This document shows, one piece after another, positions 40,201 through 51,452 of a DNA stretch of 64,000 bases. Source of the DNA: an uncultured Roseobacter sp. Its GTDB lineage: Bacteria; Pseudomonadota; Alphaproteobacteria; Rhodobacterales; Rhodobacteraceae. The notes beneath the pieces were generated by a model. It saw only the letters and a program-made list of their open reading frames with translations, was not told the origin of the DNA and searched no databases. The DNA is taken from NCBI RefSeq assembly GCF_947492555.1, contig NZ_CANLNE010000002.1:983501-1047500 (forward strand). The letters run 5' to 3'. How positions within the stretch are numbered: position 1 is the first letter of the stretch; each line of letters opens with the position of its first letter. The position numbers and the translations under genes were made by a program.

Positions 40201-41472
40201 AAAGTCGGCTACGGTTCTAAGCTCTTCGTCAAGGATGCGCAGGACATCGTGCGGGGTGACAAGCTCTTTGAGTGGGATCCCTACACGTTGCCGATCATCG
40301 CGGAGAAGTCGGGTACGGCGAAATTCGTCGATCTGGTCAGCGGCATCGCCGTCAAGGACGAGACCGACGATGCCACCGGCATGACCCAGAAGATCGTGAT
40401 CGACTGGCGCTCGGCGGCCAAGGGCAACGAGCTCAAGCCCGAGATCATCCTGGTGGGCGCAGATGGCGAGCCGGTCCGCAACGATGCGGGCAATCCGGTC
40501 ACATATCCGATGTCCGTCGATGCGGTTCTGTCCATCGAGGATGGGTCCGAGATCAAGGCCGGTGATGTTGTGGCACGAATCCCGCGGGAAGGTGCCAAGA
40601 CCAAGGATATCACCGGGGGTCTGCCGCGTGTGGCCGAACTCTTCGAGGCACGTCGCCCGAAGGATCACGCCATCATCGCGGAAATCGACGGCTATGTCCG
40701 TTACGGCAAGGACTATAAGAACAAGCGCCGTATCGCGATTGAAAGCTCCGAAGATCCAGACACCAAGGTCGAATACATGGTGCCCAAGGGCAAGCACATC
40801 CCGGTGGCGGAAGGTGACTTTGTCAGCAAGGGCGACTACATCATGGACGGTAACCCGGCCCCGCACGACATCCTGGCCATCATGGGTGTCGAGGCGCTGG
40901 CGGATTACATGATCGACGAGGTGCAGGACGTCTATCGCCTGCAAGGTGTGAAGATCAACGACAAGCACATCGAAGTCATCGTGCGCCAGATGCTGCAGAA
41001 GTGGGAAATCCAGGACTCTGGGGATACCACATTGCTTAAGGGCGAACACGTCGACAAGCAGGAGTTCGATCAGGCCAACGAGAAGGCGCTGAGCAAAGGT
41101 GGCCGTCCGGCACAGGGCGAACCGATCCTGCTGGGTATCACCAAGGCGTCGCTGCAGACCCGCAGCTTCATCTCGGCGGCGTCCTTCCAGGAAACCACGC
41201 GCGTTCTGACCGAAGCCTCTGTGCAGGGTAAGAAAGACAAGCTGGTCGGTCTGAAAGAGAACGTGATCGTGGGCCGTCTGATCCCGGCGGGTACCGGTGG
41301 AGCGACCATGAAGGTTCGTCGCGTGGCGCAGGATCGCGATAACGTCGTGATCGAGGCGCGCCGCGAAGAAGCGGAAGCGGCAGCCGCTCTTGCTGCGCCG
41401 GCGGAGGATGACATGGTCGGCGGCGACGTCTTCGATCAGGTGATTACACCGGATCCCGACAGCCGCGACTGA
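37228..41472 (+). CDS. rpoC: DNA-directed RNA polymerase subunit beta-prime
   Basis: A 1414-residue beta-prime subunit. I take ATG 37228, which has AAGGA 7 bases upstream, over a TTG two codons earlier. It has the zinc site [20 protein letters not shown], the catalytic NADFDGDQM with three Asp, and the second zinc cluster [13 protein letters not shown]. The long C-terminal insertion is typical for proteobacteria. The unit ends at the strong terminator 19 bases past the stop. Confidence 0.99.
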   Translation: MNQELTNNPFNPLTPPKVFDEIKVSLASPERILSWSFGEIKKPETINYRTFKPERDGLFCARIFGPIKDYECLCGKYKRMKYRGVVCEKCGVEVTLQKVRRERMGHIELASPVAHIWFLKSLPSRIGLMLDMTLRDLERVLYFENYVVIEPGLTDLQYGQMMTEEEYMDAQDAYGMDAFTANIGAEAIREMLAAIDLEQEAETLRADLKEATGELKPKKIIKRLKVVESFLESGNRPEWMVLTVIPVIPPELRPLVPLDGGRFATSDLNDLYRRVINRNNRLKRLIELRAPDIIVRNEKRMLQESVDALFDNGRRGRVITGANKRPLKSLSDMLKGKQGRFRQNLLGKRVDFSGRSVIVTGPELKLHQCGLPKKMALELFKPFIYSRLEAKGLSSTVKQAKKLVEKERPEVWDILDEVIREHPVMLNRAPTLHRLGIQAFEPVLIEGKAIQLHPLVCSAFNADFDGDQMAVHVPLSLEAQLEARVLMMSTNNVLSPANGAPIIVPSQDMILGLYYTTLEREGMPGEGMVFGSVEEVQHALDAGMVHLHSKITARVPQIDENGLEVMKRFETTPGRVRLGALLPLNAKAPFELVNRLLRKKEVQQVIDTVYRYCGQKESVIFCDQIMTMGFREAFKAGISFGKDDMLIPDTKWPIVEETRDQVKDFEQQYMDGLITQGEKYNKVVDAWSKCNDKVTDAMMGSISASQKDEAGAEMEPNSVYMMAHSGARGSVTQMKQLGGMRGLMAKPNGDIIETPIISNFKEGLTVLEYFNSTHGARKGLSDTALKTANSGYLTRRLVDVAQDCIVRMPDCGTETSITAVAAVNDGEVVSSLSERVLGRVVAEDILRPGTDEVMLASGTLIDERMADAIEEAGVASARIRSPLTCEAEEGVCAMCYGRDLARGTMVNTGEAVGIIAAQSIGEPGTQLTMRTFHIGGVAQGGQQSFLEASHTGKVVFENAQTLENAAGEIMVMGRNMKLIIQDENGEERASHKVGYGSKLFVKDAQDIVRGDKLFEWDPYTLPIIAEKSGTAKFVDLVSGIAVKDETDDATGMTQKIVIDWRSAAKGNELKPEIILVGADGEPVRNDAGNPVTYPMSVDAVLSIEDGSEIKAGDVVARIPREGAKTKDITGGLPRVAELFEARRPKDHAIIAEIDGYVRYGKDYKNKRRIAIESSEDPDTKVEYMVPKGKHIPVAEGDFVSKGDYIMDGNPAPHDILAIMGVEALADYMIDEVQDVYRLQGVKINDKHIEVIVRQMLQKWEIQDSGDTTLLKGEHVDKQEFDQANEKALSKGGRPAQGEPILLGITKASLQTRSFISAASFQETTRVLTEASVQGKKDKLVGLKENVIVGRLIPAGTGGATMKVRRVAQDRDNVVIEARREEAEAAAALAAPAEDDMVGGDVFDQVITPDPDSRD

Positions 41473-41490
41473 CGCGATGTGAAAGAAATC

Positions 41491-41529
41491 AAAGCCCCCC
41501 GGCAGTTTGCACCGCCGGGGGGCTTTTTT
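41491..41529 (+). terminator. Rho-independent terminator of the rpoBC unit
   Basis: A 13-bp GC-rich stem AAAGCCCCCCGGC / GCCGGGGGGCTTT with a 10-base loop, ending in six T. It lies just after the rpoC stop. Confidence 0.95.
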
Positions 41530-41669
41530 ACGCGCATCTGGAAGGTCCGCGCGCCGGGCTGGTGGGCGCGGATCAGAAAACTGTGGCTCAAACCGGTTTT
41601 CACAGATAGCGTCCCGAGTATTGCGAACGGGACTAAAGCGCCCGCTATTTTGACTTCAGAAGGTGTTCC

Positions 41670-42020
41670 ATGGCCGACACGCAACATCCGATGGTGCCAC
41701 ATCACTTGCCGCCCTATTTCGCCGGAGCCGATGGTGGCGACAGCCTCTTTACCGTCATGGTGATTTTTGTGCTTTTGCTGATCTTGCTGCTGGGTATCGC
41801 CTACTTCACCCTTCACGCCCTGCCGGAGCGCATGGCGCACAAGGGCAATAGCGCGCAACTGCAGCTGATCAGCATCCTCGCGATGCTGGCGCTTTTTACC
41901 CACAACAACCTCTTCTGGATCATCGCACTGGTGCTAGCCGCCTTCCGGCCGCCCGATCTGGTCAGCCCGCTCAACTCCATGGCGCAGTCCCTGCAAAACC
42001 TCGTCAACCGGGAGAGATAG
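41670..42020 (+). CDS. Small inner-membrane protein, partner of the HlyD-like gene
   Basis: A 116-residue protein with two membrane segments: about 27-50 (LFTVMVIFVLLLILLLGIAY) and about 66-90 (LQLISILAMLALFTHNNLFW, then IIALVLAAF). The N terminus is His/Pro-rich (QHPMVPHHLPPYF). It ends 3 bases before the HlyD-like gene, so they form an operon. The pairing is reminiscent of the E. coli yibI-yibH pair (small membrane protein plus HlyD-type protein), but I cannot assign a family to this one. Confidence 0.72.
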   Translation: MADTQHPMVPHHLPPYFAGADGGDSLFTVMVIFVLLLILLLGIAYFTLHALPERMAHKGNSAQLQLISILAMLALFTHNNLFWIIALVLAAFRPPDLVSPLNSMAQSLQNLVNRER

Positions 42021-42023
42021 ACC

Positions 42024-43256
42024 ATGCTAGAGGTCATCCTGTGCTCTCTCGTCACGATCCTGCCGGATTACCTGCTGCGCCGTCGCTTCCAGGGCAAGCG
42101 CTGGGGGGATCAGATCAATTTCTTCACGGTCTGGTACGAACTGCGCTGGGGCATCACTCTCTGCGCAATGTTGACGATCAGCCTGATCACCATCGTCTTC
42201 TACTACCACCCCAGCACGTCCAACGTCGCCTCCTTCTTCCGCACCGTGACAATCCTGTCGGAGCAGGGCGGGCGGGTCTCCGACATCTATGTCGAGATCA
42301 ACTCCGAGGTCGCGGCGGGTGATCCAATCTTCAAGCTCGACAGCAGCAGCCAGGAAGCCGCCGCCGAAACAGCGCGCCGTCAGATCGCCGAGGTCGACGC
42401 GGGCCTTGTGCTGGCGCAAGCGCAACGTGCCTCTGCTGTCGGCACTTTGGATCAGGCCATGTCCGCCTTTGAACAGACCCGTGAAGATCTGGAGCGCCGA
42501 CGCGCTTTGCGGGCCCAGGGCTCTGCCGCGGTCAGTGACCGCGATGTTGAGCTTCTGGAAAATGAGCTGGGCGCCCGGCAAGGTGAGGTCGATGCGGCGC
42601 GCGCCGGGGTCGCGGCGGTAGATGCGCAAATCACCGTTCAACTGCCTGCACAGCGTGCGACTGCGGACGCGGCGCTCGCGCAGGCGCAAAACGAAATCGA
42701 AAAGCTGACCGTCTATGCCGGTGTCGATGGCACCATTGAACAGTTTACGCTGCGGGTCGGCGACATCGTGAGCCCGGTGTTGCGCCCGGCGGGCATTCTC
42801 GTGCCCTCGGAGGCTGGCCGGAACCGGTTCCAGGCGGGCTTCCCGCAAATTTCCGCGCAGGTGGTCAAGGCAGGCGGGGTGGCGGAGATCATGTGCATCT
42901 CCAAACCCTTCACGGTCATCCCGATGGTTATCACGGAGGTACAGGACGTGATCGCGGCGGGGCAGGTGCGCCCGTCGGACCGGCTGGGCGATGCGCAGGC
43001 CATGGGCGCGCCCGGCACGATCACCGCGTTCATGGAGCCGATCTACCCCGGCCAAACCGACGACATCCCGCCCGGCAGCCGCTGCCTTGCCAACGCCTAC
43101 ACCTACAATCACGCGTTGCTGGAAGACCCCGAGCTCGGGTTTGGGCGGCGCATCTTCCTGCATGTGGTCGATACGGTCGGCGTGGTGCATGCGGCAGGGC
43201 TGCGCATCAGGTCGCTGTTGTTGCCGTTGCAGACATTGGTTTTCACCGGCCACTAG
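42024..43256 (+). CDS. HlyD-type membrane fusion protein
   Basis: A 410-residue protein with an N-terminal cytoplasmic stretch and one membrane span (WGITLCAMLTISLITIVFYY, about 47-66). A biotinyl-lipoyl half follows (VTILSEQGGRVSDIYVEINSE). A long coiled coil (about 110-225) is rich in Ala, Gln and Glu, and the second lipoyl half is AGVDGTIEQFTLRVGDIVSP. Membrane fusion proteins link an inner-membrane pump to the outer membrane, but no ABC, MFS or RND pump gene adjoins it. Its direct neighbour is the two-span protein upstream. Confidence 0.85.
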   Translation: MLEVILCSLVTILPDYLLRRRFQGKRWGDQINFFTVWYELRWGITLCAMLTISLITIVFYYHPSTSNVASFFRTVTILSEQGGRVSDIYVEINSEVAAGDPIFKLDSSSQEAAAETARRQIAEVDAGLVLAQAQRASAVGTLDQAMSAFEQTREDLERRRALRAQGSAAVSDRDVELLENELGARQGEVDAARAGVAAVDAQITVQLPAQRATADAALAQAQNEIEKLTVYAGVDGTIEQFTLRVGDIVSPVLRPAGILVPSEAGRNRFQAGFPQISAQVVKAGGVAEIMCISKPFTVIPMVITEVQDVIAAGQVRPSDRLGDAQAMGAPGTITAFMEPIYPGQTDDIPPGSRCLANAYTYNHALLEDPELGFGRRIFLHVVDTVGVVHAAGLRIRSLLLPLQTLVFTGH

Positions 43257-43326
43257 AGAGCTGCGCGCCGCTTGGGCGCCGGGAGCGAAAAAGGTTTTGA
43301 ACACCGGTCTATCAAACACGAGCACC

Positions 43327-44193
43327 ATGTCGCCGAACCTTGCTGGTGCGCTGTTGATGATGGCTTCGATGGCCTGTTTCACCATCAACGACGCGCTGAT
43401 CAAAATGACCGGTGGGGCGTTGCCGCTGTTCCAGCTGCTGGTTTTGCGCGGGGTTCTGGCGAGTTTGCTGATTGCACTTCTGGCATGGTCACGCGGCGCT
43501 TTCCGGCCCCGTGTTGCACCGCAAGACTGGTTCTGGATCGGCTTCCGCTCGCTTTCGGAAGTCGGGGCGGCGTATTTCTTCATCACCGCCCTTCTGAATA
43601 TGCCGCTGGCCAATATCACGGCCATTCTGCAGGTTCTGCCGCTGACGGTGACACTTGGGTCTGCCCTGTTTTTCCGCGAAGCCGTGGGCTGGCGCCGGAT
43701 GAGCGCCATTGCAATCGGGTTCTGCGGCATGCTGTTGATCGTGCGCCCGGGGCCTGATGGGTTCACGCTATGGTCGCTGTACGCGCTGATTGCCGTGCTC
43801 TGTGTCACGGCACGCGATCTCTCCACACGGCGACTGTCCTCGCACGTGCCTTCGCTCCTCGTGACCTTCTCGGCATCTCTCATGGTGCTGGTGGCGGCAG
43901 CGCTTGCGTCACTTTCCATCGACTGGGTTCCGGTTTCGACACAACTGGGCACGCTGATTGCTGCGTCGTCGCTCTTCATCGTCGGTGGGTACTACTTCAG
44001 CGTCCAGGTGATGCGGGCGGGAGATGTCTCCTTCATTGCGCCCTTCCGGTACACAGGACTGATCTGGGCGCTCGTTCTGGGATGGCTGGTGTTTGGCGAC
44101 TGGCCCAGTACGCTGACACTTCTGGGCGCGGGCATCATCGTGGCGACGGGGCTCTTCACGCTCTACAGGGAGCGGAGCCAGATGCGGCGATGA
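43327..44193 (+). CDS. DMT-superfamily transporter (EamA type)
   Basis: A protein of about 288 residues from ATG 43327 (MSPNLAGALLMMASMACFTI); a TTG 10 codons earlier is an alternative and neither has a strong ribosome site. It has about ten hydrophobic helices in two EamA repeats. Motifs include ALIKMTGGALPLFQLLVLRG in the first repeat and SFIAPFRYTGLIWALVLGWL in the second. DMT exporters move small metabolites out of the cell; the substrate is not predictable. It follows the HlyD gene by 70 bases and precedes the str leader. Confidence 0.88.
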   Translation: MSPNLAGALLMMASMACFTINDALIKMTGGALPLFQLLVLRGVLASLLIALLAWSRGAFRPRVAPQDWFWIGFRSLSEVGAAYFFITALLNMPLANITAILQVLPLTVTLGSALFFREAVGWRRMSAIAIGFCGMLLIVRPGPDGFTLWSLYALIAVLCVTARDLSTRRLSSHVPSLLVTFSASLMVLVAAALASLSIDWVPVSTQLGTLIAASSLFIVGGYYFSVQVMRAGDVSFIAPFRYTGLIWALVLGWLVFGDWPSTLTLLGAGIIVATGLFTLYRERSQMRR

Positions 44194-44302
44194 CTGCCTG
44201 TGGACGGCGCGCTCGGACCGGTCTGTTGCAAGCCGCAAGTCCAGCCTTCTCCGCTGGCAAAAACAGGGAGGTGCCAAGCACCGGATAACAGGGGTGCGCC
44301 TG

Positions 44303-44331
44303 TTGACACCATGCGCGACTCCTTCTATACG
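44303..44331 (+). promoter_or_regulatory. Promoter of the str unit (rpsL-rpsG-fusA-tuf)
   Basis: A perfect -35 TTGACA (44303-44308), a 17-base spacer and the -10 TATACG (44326-44331). It would start a leader of about 270 bases before rpsL. The 416 bases between the DMT gene and rpsL otherwise hold only the leader and its hairpins. Confidence 0.8.
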
Positions 44332-44474
44332 CCGCTCATCTCGACGGCAGGGTTCAACCTGCGCGCCGAAATCAGAACTGAAGTGGTCACGATCCGGCCC
44401 CCTATCGGCCCGATCCTCTGTAAACCCACCGCGTCGTTTTCCTCGGTACGGAAACGTGGCGGTCTTTTGGTATT

Positions 44475-44515
44475 GCGCCATCGGCGCATGTAAATCGTAG
44501 CGCCATCGGCGCATG
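44475..44515 (+). repeat. Twin hairpin repeat in the rpsL leader
   Basis: The 16-base word GCGCCATCGGCGCATG occurs twice (44475-44490 and 44500-44515) with 9 bases between. Each copy folds as GCGCC-ATC-GGCGC. Both lie in the transcribed leader about 100 bases before the rpsL start. A short palindrome CACATATGTG follows near 44576. Confidence 0.85.
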
Positions 44516-44609
44516 AGCATTGCAGGCGGACGCGTCTGTGAGAGAGTTTCAACCGCATGGGGGTCGTCCTCGTGCACACATATGTGAGCAACACGGGGAA
44601 AGAACCGGA

Positions 44610-44981
44610 ATGCCAACGATCCAACAGCTGATCCGCAAGCCGCGGCAGCCTAAAATCAAACGTTCAAAGTCCATGCACCTGCAGGAATGCCCGCAGAAGC
44701 GTGGCGTTTGTACGCGTGTCTACACCACCACACCGAAGAAGCCGAACTCGGCGATGCGGAAAGTGGCCAAGGTCCGTCTGACCAATGGCTTCGAGGTGAT
44801 CAGCTACATCCCGGGCGAGAGCCACAACCTTCAGGAACACTCCGTGGTTCTGATCCGTGGCGGCCGTGTCAAAGACCTTCCCGGTGTCCGTTACCACATC
44901 CTGCGTGGTGTTCTGGATACCCAAGGCGTCAAAGACCGTAAGCAACGTCGTTCGAAGTACGGCGCGAAGCGTCCGAAGTAA
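44610..44981 (+). CDS. rpsL: 30S ribosomal protein S12
   Basis: A 123-residue S12 from ATG 44610 ([20 protein letters not shown]). It has [20 protein letters not shown], with Lys at the streptomycin position (wild type), and [17 protein letters not shown]. It sits in the decoding centre. GGGGAAAG lies about 8 bases upstream. It is the first gene of the str unit. Confidence 0.98.
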   Translation: MPTIQQLIRKPRQPKIKRSKSMHLQECPQKRGVCTRVYTTTPKKPNSAMRKVAKVRLTNGFEVISYIPGESHNLQEHSVVLIRGGRVKDLPGVRYHILRGVLDTQGVKDRKQRRSKYGAKRPK

Positions 44982-44990
44982 GAGGAATAG

Positions 44991-45464
<474 letters not shown>

Positions 45465-45530
45465 CCAAATCGTCGCGTCCCGTCCGGGGGCGCGGCAACT
45501 CGTTTTCAGATACTTCAAGGAAGCAGCCCC

Positions 45531-47648
45531 ATGGCACGCGACTATCCGCTAGACCGCTACCGCAACTTTGGCATCATGGCTCACATCGATGCCGGCAAGA
45601 CTACATGTTCCGAACGCATTCTGTACTACACAGGCAAGTCCCACAATATTGGTGAGGTGCACGATGGTGCAGCCACCATGGACTGGATGGAACAGGAGCA
45701 GGAACGCGGCATCACCATCACCTCGGCTGCGACCACGACTTTCTGGGAGCGCACAGAGGATGGCAAAACGCCTGACTCCGAAAAGCACCGCCTGAACATC
45801 ATCGACACCCCCGGCCACGTGGACTTCACCATTGAAGTGGAACGTTCGCTGGCGGTTCTCGATGGTGCCGTTTGTGTTTTGGACGCCAACGCTGGCGTTG
45901 AACCGCAAACCGAAACCGTCTGGCGTCAGGCTGACCGCTACAAGGTTCCGCGCATGGTGTTCGTCAACAAGATGGACAAGATCGGCGCTGACTTCTTCAA
46001 CTGCGTGAAGATGGTTGAAGACCGTACCGGCGCGCGCGCCGTGCCTGTTGGTATCCCGATTGGCGCCGAAACCGAGCTGGAAGGCTTGATTGATCTCGTG
46101 ACCATGGAAGAGTGGCTGTGGCAGGGCGAAGATCTGGGTGCGTCCTGGATCAAGGCCCCGATCCGCGACAGCCTGAAAGACATGGCTGACGAGTGGCGCG
46201 GCAAGATGATCGAAGCGGCCGTCGAAATGGACGACGACGCGATGATGGAGTACCTCGAAGGCAATGAGCCTGACGTGCCGACCCTGCGCGCGCTGCTGCG
46301 CAAGGGCACGCTGGAGATTGCTTTCGTACCGGTTCTGGGTGGCTCTGCCTTCAAGAACAAAGGTGTGCAGCCGCTGCTGAACGCCGTGATTGACTATCTG
46401 CCGAGCCCGCTCGACGTGGTCGACTACATGGGCTTCAAACCGGGCGATGAAGAGGAAACCCGGAACATTGCGCGCCGTGCGGACGACAACATGGCCTTCG
46501 CTGGTCTCGCGTTCAAAATCATGAACGACCCCTTCGTGGGCTCGCTGACCTTCACACGGATCTATTCCGGCGTGCTGAACAAGGGCGACACGATGCTCAA
46601 CTCCACCAAGGAGAAGAAAGAGCGCGTGGGCCGCATGATGATGATGCACTCCAACAACCGTGAAGAGATCGAAGAAGCCTTCGCGGGCGACATCATCGCG
46701 CTGGCGGGTCTGAAAGACACGACAACGGGTGACACGCTCTGCGCCGTGAATGATCCGGTGGTTCTGGAAACCATGACCTTCCCCGATCCGGTGATCGAGA
46801 TCGCGGTGGAGCCGAAGACCAAGAACGACCAGGAAAAAATGTCGCAAGGTCTGGCCCGTCTGGCGGCCGAAGACCCCTCTTTCCGTGTGGAAACTGATCT
46901 GGAATCCGGTCAGACCATCATGAAGGGTATGGGCGAACTTCACCTCGACATTCTGGTCGACCGTCTGAAGCGTGAATTCAAGGTCGAGGCGAATATCGGT
47001 GCGCCGCAGGTGGCGTATCGCGAGACGATCTCGAAAGAGTACGAAGTCACCTACACGCACAAGAAACAGTCCGGTGGGTCCGGTCAGTTCGCGGAAGTGA
47101 AAATGATCCTGACGCCGACTGAGCCGGGCGAAGGTTATTCGTTTGAATCTCGTATCGTTGGTGGTGCTGTGCCCAAGGAATACATTCCGGGCGTGGAAAA
47201 GGGCATCAAGTCCGTCATGGACAGTGGCCCGCTTGCCGGCTTCCCGGTGATCGACTTCAAAGTTGCGCTGATCGACGGTAAATTCCACGATGTGGACTCC
47301 AGCGTGCTGGCCTTCGAGATCGCGGCTCGCATGGGGATGCGCGACGGCATGAAGGGCGCGGGCGCGAAACTGCTCGAGCCGATCATGAAGGTCGAAGTGA
47401 TTTCGCCGGAAGACTATACCGGCAACGTCATCGGTGATCTGACATCTCGTCGTGGTCAGGTGACCGGGCAGGAGCCGCGCGGCAATGCGATTGCGATCGA
47501 CGCTTTCGTTCCGCTGGCGAATATGTTCGGCTACATCAACACGCTGCGGTCGATGTCTTCGGGGCGTGCACAGTTCACTATGCAGTTCGATCACTACGAT
47601 CCCGTTCCGCAGAACATCTCTGACGAGATCCAGGCAAAATTCGCTTAA
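45531..47648 (+). CDS. fusA: Elongation factor G
   Basis: A 705-residue EF-G starting [21 protein letters not shown] motifs are AHIDAGKTT, the switch region [16 protein letters not shown] and NKMDKIG. Domains II-V follow, with the domain IV tip and a C-terminal [18 protein letters not shown]. It drives translocation. AAGGA lies 10 bases upstream. It is the third gene of the str unit. Confidence 0.99.
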   Translation: MARDYPLDRYRNFGIMAHIDAGKTTCSERILYYTGKSHNIGEVHDGAATMDWMEQEQERGITITSAATTTFWERTEDGKTPDSEKHRLNIIDTPGHVDFTIEVERSLAVLDGAVCVLDANAGVEPQTETVWRQADRYKVPRMVFVNKMDKIGADFFNCVKMVEDRTGARAVPVGIPIGAETELEGLIDLVTMEEWLWQGEDLGASWIKAPIRDSLKDMADEWRGKMIEAAVEMDDDAMMEYLEGNEPDVPTLRALLRKGTLEIAFVPVLGGSAFKNKGVQPLLNAVIDYLPSPLDVVDYMGFKPGDEEETRNIARRADDNMAFAGLAFKIMNDPFVGSLTFTRIYSGVLNKGDTMLNSTKEKKERVGRMMMMHSNNREEIEEAFAGDIIALAGLKDTTTGDTLCAVNDPVVLETMTFPDPVIEIAVEPKTKNDQEKMSQGLARLAAEDPSFRVETDLESGQTIMKGMGELHLDILVDRLKREFKVEANIGAPQVAYRETISKEYEVTYTHKKQSGGSGQFAEVKMILTPTEPGEGYSFESRIVGGAVPKEYIPGVEKGIKSVMDSGPLAGFPVIDFKVALIDGKFHDVDSSVLAFEIAARMGMRDGMKGAGAKLLEPIMKVEVISPEDYTGNVIGDLTSRRGQVTGQEPRGNAIAIDAFVPLANMFGYINTLRSMSSGRAQFTMQFDHYDPVPQNISDEIQAKFA

Positions 47649-47726
47649 TTCAGTCGCCCCGATAGGGGCGGCGAAAACCAACACCGGGTGGCGCAGCCAT
47701 CCACCAGAACACCTAAGGAGGCCACC

Positions 47727-48902
<1,176 letters not shown>

Positions 48903-48942
48903 CACGGGAAGCGGGGTGAAAGCTCCGCACAATTTTGAAAAA

Positions 48943-48975
48943 AAGGGCCGCTCAAATTGAGCGGCCCTTCGTTTG
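48943..48975 (+). terminator. Rho-independent terminator of the str unit
   Basis: A stem AAGGGCCGCTC / GAGCGGCCCTT with loop AAATT, then a T-rich tail (CGTTTGTT), 40 bases after the tuf stop. It separates tuf from the S10 genes, so rpsJ needs its own promoter. Confidence 0.88.
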
Positions 48976-49048
48976 TTCAGTGTCGGTCGCTTTTCGGACG
49001 AAGCTGCCTTTAGATACAAACAGACCAACGTCTGCTTTGACCTCAAGT

Positions 49049-49813
49049 CTATGGCAGATCGACCCTAAGGTGGTGAGTATGGCCGAGTAAAATATCATCA
49101 CCCATACCAGTGTTGTCGTCGCCAACTCTGATCATGTGGACGACACGTTTCCCGTCAAACCGCACATTGCAAAGGGACTGAGCAATCGCCATCATCTCAA
49201 GAAAGCAAAAATCAAGCTGCTCTTTAAAATCGCCTTCTATGTTAACACCTATTCGTTCACATGTGTTCGGAATACCTGCACTTGAGCTGATAACGTAGCT
49301 TTGGCGAACTTCGTCTATCCGCTCGTCTATAACTTTTTCCCGCGCAGTATCAAAATGAACGCCCCCGGCTTTGTTAGCTATATGGCGCAAGATGTTTTCA
49401 GTCGTGAACCAAGTGTCCTGCCCGAAAGTACACTTCCGGCGGAGAAACCGGGCTGGTGGGAATTCAACATATTTGGGGATTGAAAAGTTAGCGTGTCCGG
49501 GAAACCCAGTTCTAATTTTGTAGATCGAATTTATCGGTTGTCCTTCTAGGGAAACACCACCGAGCGTATAGAACTCAACATGGTTCTACTTCTCGATGTC
49601 CGTTACGTGGGGTGCGTTGTACAGGGCAGGTAGCGTGGGCGTAACGCCCAGTGAATAAGCTAAATTCACCAGACCTTTGTCGATCAACCAACGTCGGCAA
49701 ATACTGGTTGAAACATTTCGGATCCGAGATGTTTCGAAGTTCTTCGGGGCGGTCAGATTGTCAATCAGAGCCCTAATGTCGTCTCTAAGCTGTTCGACTA
49801 ACTGATCACTCAC
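49049..49813 (-). pseudogene. Uncharacterised gene interrupted by an in-frame TAG
   Basis: A single reading frame of about 254 codons runs from GTG 49813 (GGGGGT just upstream) to a TAG at 49049, broken only by one TAG at 49586-49588. The N-terminal 75 residues (MSDQLVEQLRDDIRALIDNL onward) look like a folded helical segment. The 178 residues after the stop (NHVEFYTLGGVSLEGQP, then FTTENILRHIANKAGGVHFD) also look coding. I do not recognise the family. Base composition is AT-richer than the flanking ribosomal genes, pointing to acquired DNA. It may be a pseudogene, two genes, or a read-through case. Confidence 0.55.
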
Positions 49814-49945
49814 TGCTACCCCCGTGAACCTTGCCGCTAAGATACGAAAAACCAAAAAGATCCACACCATTTTTCTCGGCGAATATGGCAAGAGTTTCAC
49901 GGAGCCTGCTTCCGCATAGTCGACCTTGGTGGTGAGTACAGCATT
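49806..49945 (-). pseudogene. 3' remnant of an unknown gene upstream of the interrupted gene
   Basis: On the minus strand the last codons LRETLAIFAEKNGVDLFGFS and YLSGKVHGGSSE read like a protein C terminus and end in TGA within GTGAGTGA, overlapping the GTG of the next gene by 8 bases, as coupled genes do. Upstream, the frame loses protein-like character near 49945, so the 5' part seems lost. The rest of the 424-base stretch to rpsJ holds a candidate promoter and nothing else I can support. Confidence 0.35.
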
Positions 49946-50083
49946 CGGTACGTCTGGGCTCAGAGCCTCCTTCTGCCGCAATATCGGGCGGCAGCAAGGA
50001 CGAACTGTTGTTGAAAGCAGCGTTTCTGTAATGACAATACCGGATGCGCGGCAGATATCACCCATATTCGTTCGGAAACCCCA

Positions 50084-50112
50084 TTGCCTTTTCCTGCGAC
50101 TCCCCCTAAGAC
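50084..50112 (+). promoter_or_regulatory. Candidate promoter of the rpsJ unit
   Basis: TTGCCT (50084-50089), a 17-base spacer and TAAGAC (50107-50112) lie about 125 bases before the rpsJ start. A promoter is needed here because the tuf terminator precedes it. Confidence 0.45.
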
Positions 50113-50237
50113 GCCCAAGTCCTGAGAGGGTACGGCTGGCCGTGCCCTTTTTCAGTTCATAAAAAGACGCGATGAGGGTGTGCGATGAGCGCCCGTCCTC
50201 CTCTCCGATCTGGACCCTGATATAAAGGGTGATGCTC

Positions 50238-50558
50238 ATGGCCGTTCAAAGCCAAAACATCCGCATCCGCCTCAAGGCGTTTGACTACCGTGTGCTGGAT
50301 GCCTCCACACAAGAAATCGTCAACACCGCCAAGCGTACAGGTGCTTCCGTTCGCGGCCCGATCCCGCTGCCGAACAAAATCGAGAAGTTCACCGTTCTGC
50401 GTGGCCCGCACGTTGACAAGAAATCCCGTGACCAGTTCGAAATCCGCACGCACAAGCGTCTGCTGGATATCGTTGATCCGACCCCCCAGACCGTGGACGC
50501 GCTGATGAAGCTCGACCTGGCCGCTGGTGTGGACGTCGAGATCAAACTGCAATCATAA
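50238..50558 (+). CDS. rpsJ: 30S ribosomal protein S10
   Basis: A 106-residue S10. I take ATG 50238 ([20 protein letters not shown]), with AAAGGG 8 bases upstream; in-frame GTG and ATG codons 9 and 6 bases earlier are alternatives. It has [20 protein letters not shown] and [18 protein letters not shown]. It belongs to the 30S head and also binds NusG and NusB in antitermination. It heads the S10 genes rpsJ-rplC-rplD-rplW. Confidence 0.97.
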   Translation: MAVQSQNIRIRLKAFDYRVLDASTQEIVNTAKRTGASVRGPIPLPNKIEKFTVLRGPHVDKKSRDQFEIRTHKRLLDIVDPTPQTVDALMKLDLAAGVDVEIKLQS

Positions 50559-50576
50559 GCGTAGGAGGGTAATTTC

Positions 50577-51452
50577 ATGTTGCGCTCAGGCGTTATTGCA
50601 AAAAAAGTCGGCATGACCCGGCTGTTCATGGAAGACGGCAAGCAGATCCCTGTGACCGTTCTTCAACTCGACAAGCTGCAGGTCGTGGCCCAGCGGACCG
50701 TTGAAAAGGATGGCTACACGGCCGTTCAGCTCGGCGCCGGTGTTGCCAAGGCCAAGCGGACCTCTCAGGCCATGCGCGGCCACTTCGCATCCGCGAAGGT
50801 GGAACCCAAGCGCAAGGTTGCCGAGTTCCGTGTGGATGCGGAAAACCTGATCAGTGTTGGTGAGGAAATCATCGCGGATCACTACTTTGAAGGTCAGTTC
50901 GTTGATGTGGCGGGCACGTCTATCGGTAAAGGTTTTGCCGGTGCGATGAAGCGCCACAATTTCGGTGGTCTGCGTGCCACGCACGGTGTGTCGATCTCTC
51001 ACCGTTCGCACGGTTCCACCGGTCAGTGTCAGGATCCGGGCAAGGTTTTCAAAGGTAAGAAAATGGCCGGTCACATGGGTGCAGCCCGTGTCACCACGCA
51101 AAACCTGCAGGTTGTGCGCACCGATACAGACCGTGGTCTGATCATGGTCAAAGGCGCTGTGCCGGGCTCCAAAGGGGGTTGGGTCACGGTCAAGGATGCG
51201 GTCAAGAAACCATTCCCCGAGAATGCGATCCTGCCTGCCGCTTTGAAATCTGCCGCTGAAGAAGCCGCCAAAGCCGCTGAAGAAGCTGCCGCTGCCGCTG
51301 CTGCCGAGGCCGAAGCCGAAGCCAAGCGTCTGGCCGAAGAGCAAGCCGCTGCGGAAGCCGAACAGTTGAAAGCCGCAGAAGCTGAAATCGCAGCGGACAA
51401 GGCGGACGATGCGCCTGCGGCTGACGAAGACAAGAAAGAAGGTGACGCATGA
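50577..51452 (+). CDS. rplC: 50S ribosomal protein L3 with long Ala/Glu tail
   Basis: A 291-residue L3, about 80 residues longer than E. coli L3 (209). The core is normal: [20 protein letters not shown], then [20 protein letters not shown] (loop near the peptidyl transferase centre), then KAVPGSKGG-like [15 protein letters not shown]. From about residue 220 a charged helix rich in Ala, Glu and Lys ([20 protein letters not shown] onward) runs to the end. Related alphaproteobacteria also carry tails of this type, but its role is unknown. It overlaps rplD by 4 bases. Confidence 0.97.
   Translation: MLRSGVIAKKVGMTRLFMEDGKQIPVTVLQLDKLQVVAQRTVEKDGYTAVQLGAGVAKAKRTSQAMRGHFASAKVEPKRKVAEFRVDAENLISVGEEIIADHYFEGQFVDVAGTSIGKGFAGAMKRHNFGGLRATHGVSISHRSHGSTGQCQDPGKVFKGKKMAGHMGAARVTTQNLQVVRTDTDRGLIMVKGAVPGSKGGWVTVKDAVKKPFPENAILPAALKSAAEEAAKAAEEAAAAAAAEAEAEAKRLAEEQAAAEAEQLKAAEAEIAADKADDAPAADEDKKEGDA

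Noticed and set aside
44475-44500. A start-stop uORF (ATG TAA) at the end of the first leader hairpin
   Set aside because: No ribosome site precedes it and the second copy does not keep the stop, so there is no support for translation.
44475-44515. Possible CRISPR repeat
   Set aside because: Only two 16-base copies with a 9-base gap, no spacers of normal size and no cas genes; leader hairpins fit better.
49586-49588. TAG as a pyrrolysine or programmed read-through codon
   Set aside because: No pyl genes or read-through signal are visible; loss of function or sequence error is simpler.
49926-50162. A 78-codon plus-strand frame upstream of rpsJ
   Set aside because: No ribosome site and no protein-like pattern; it overlaps the remnant region and the candidate promoter.
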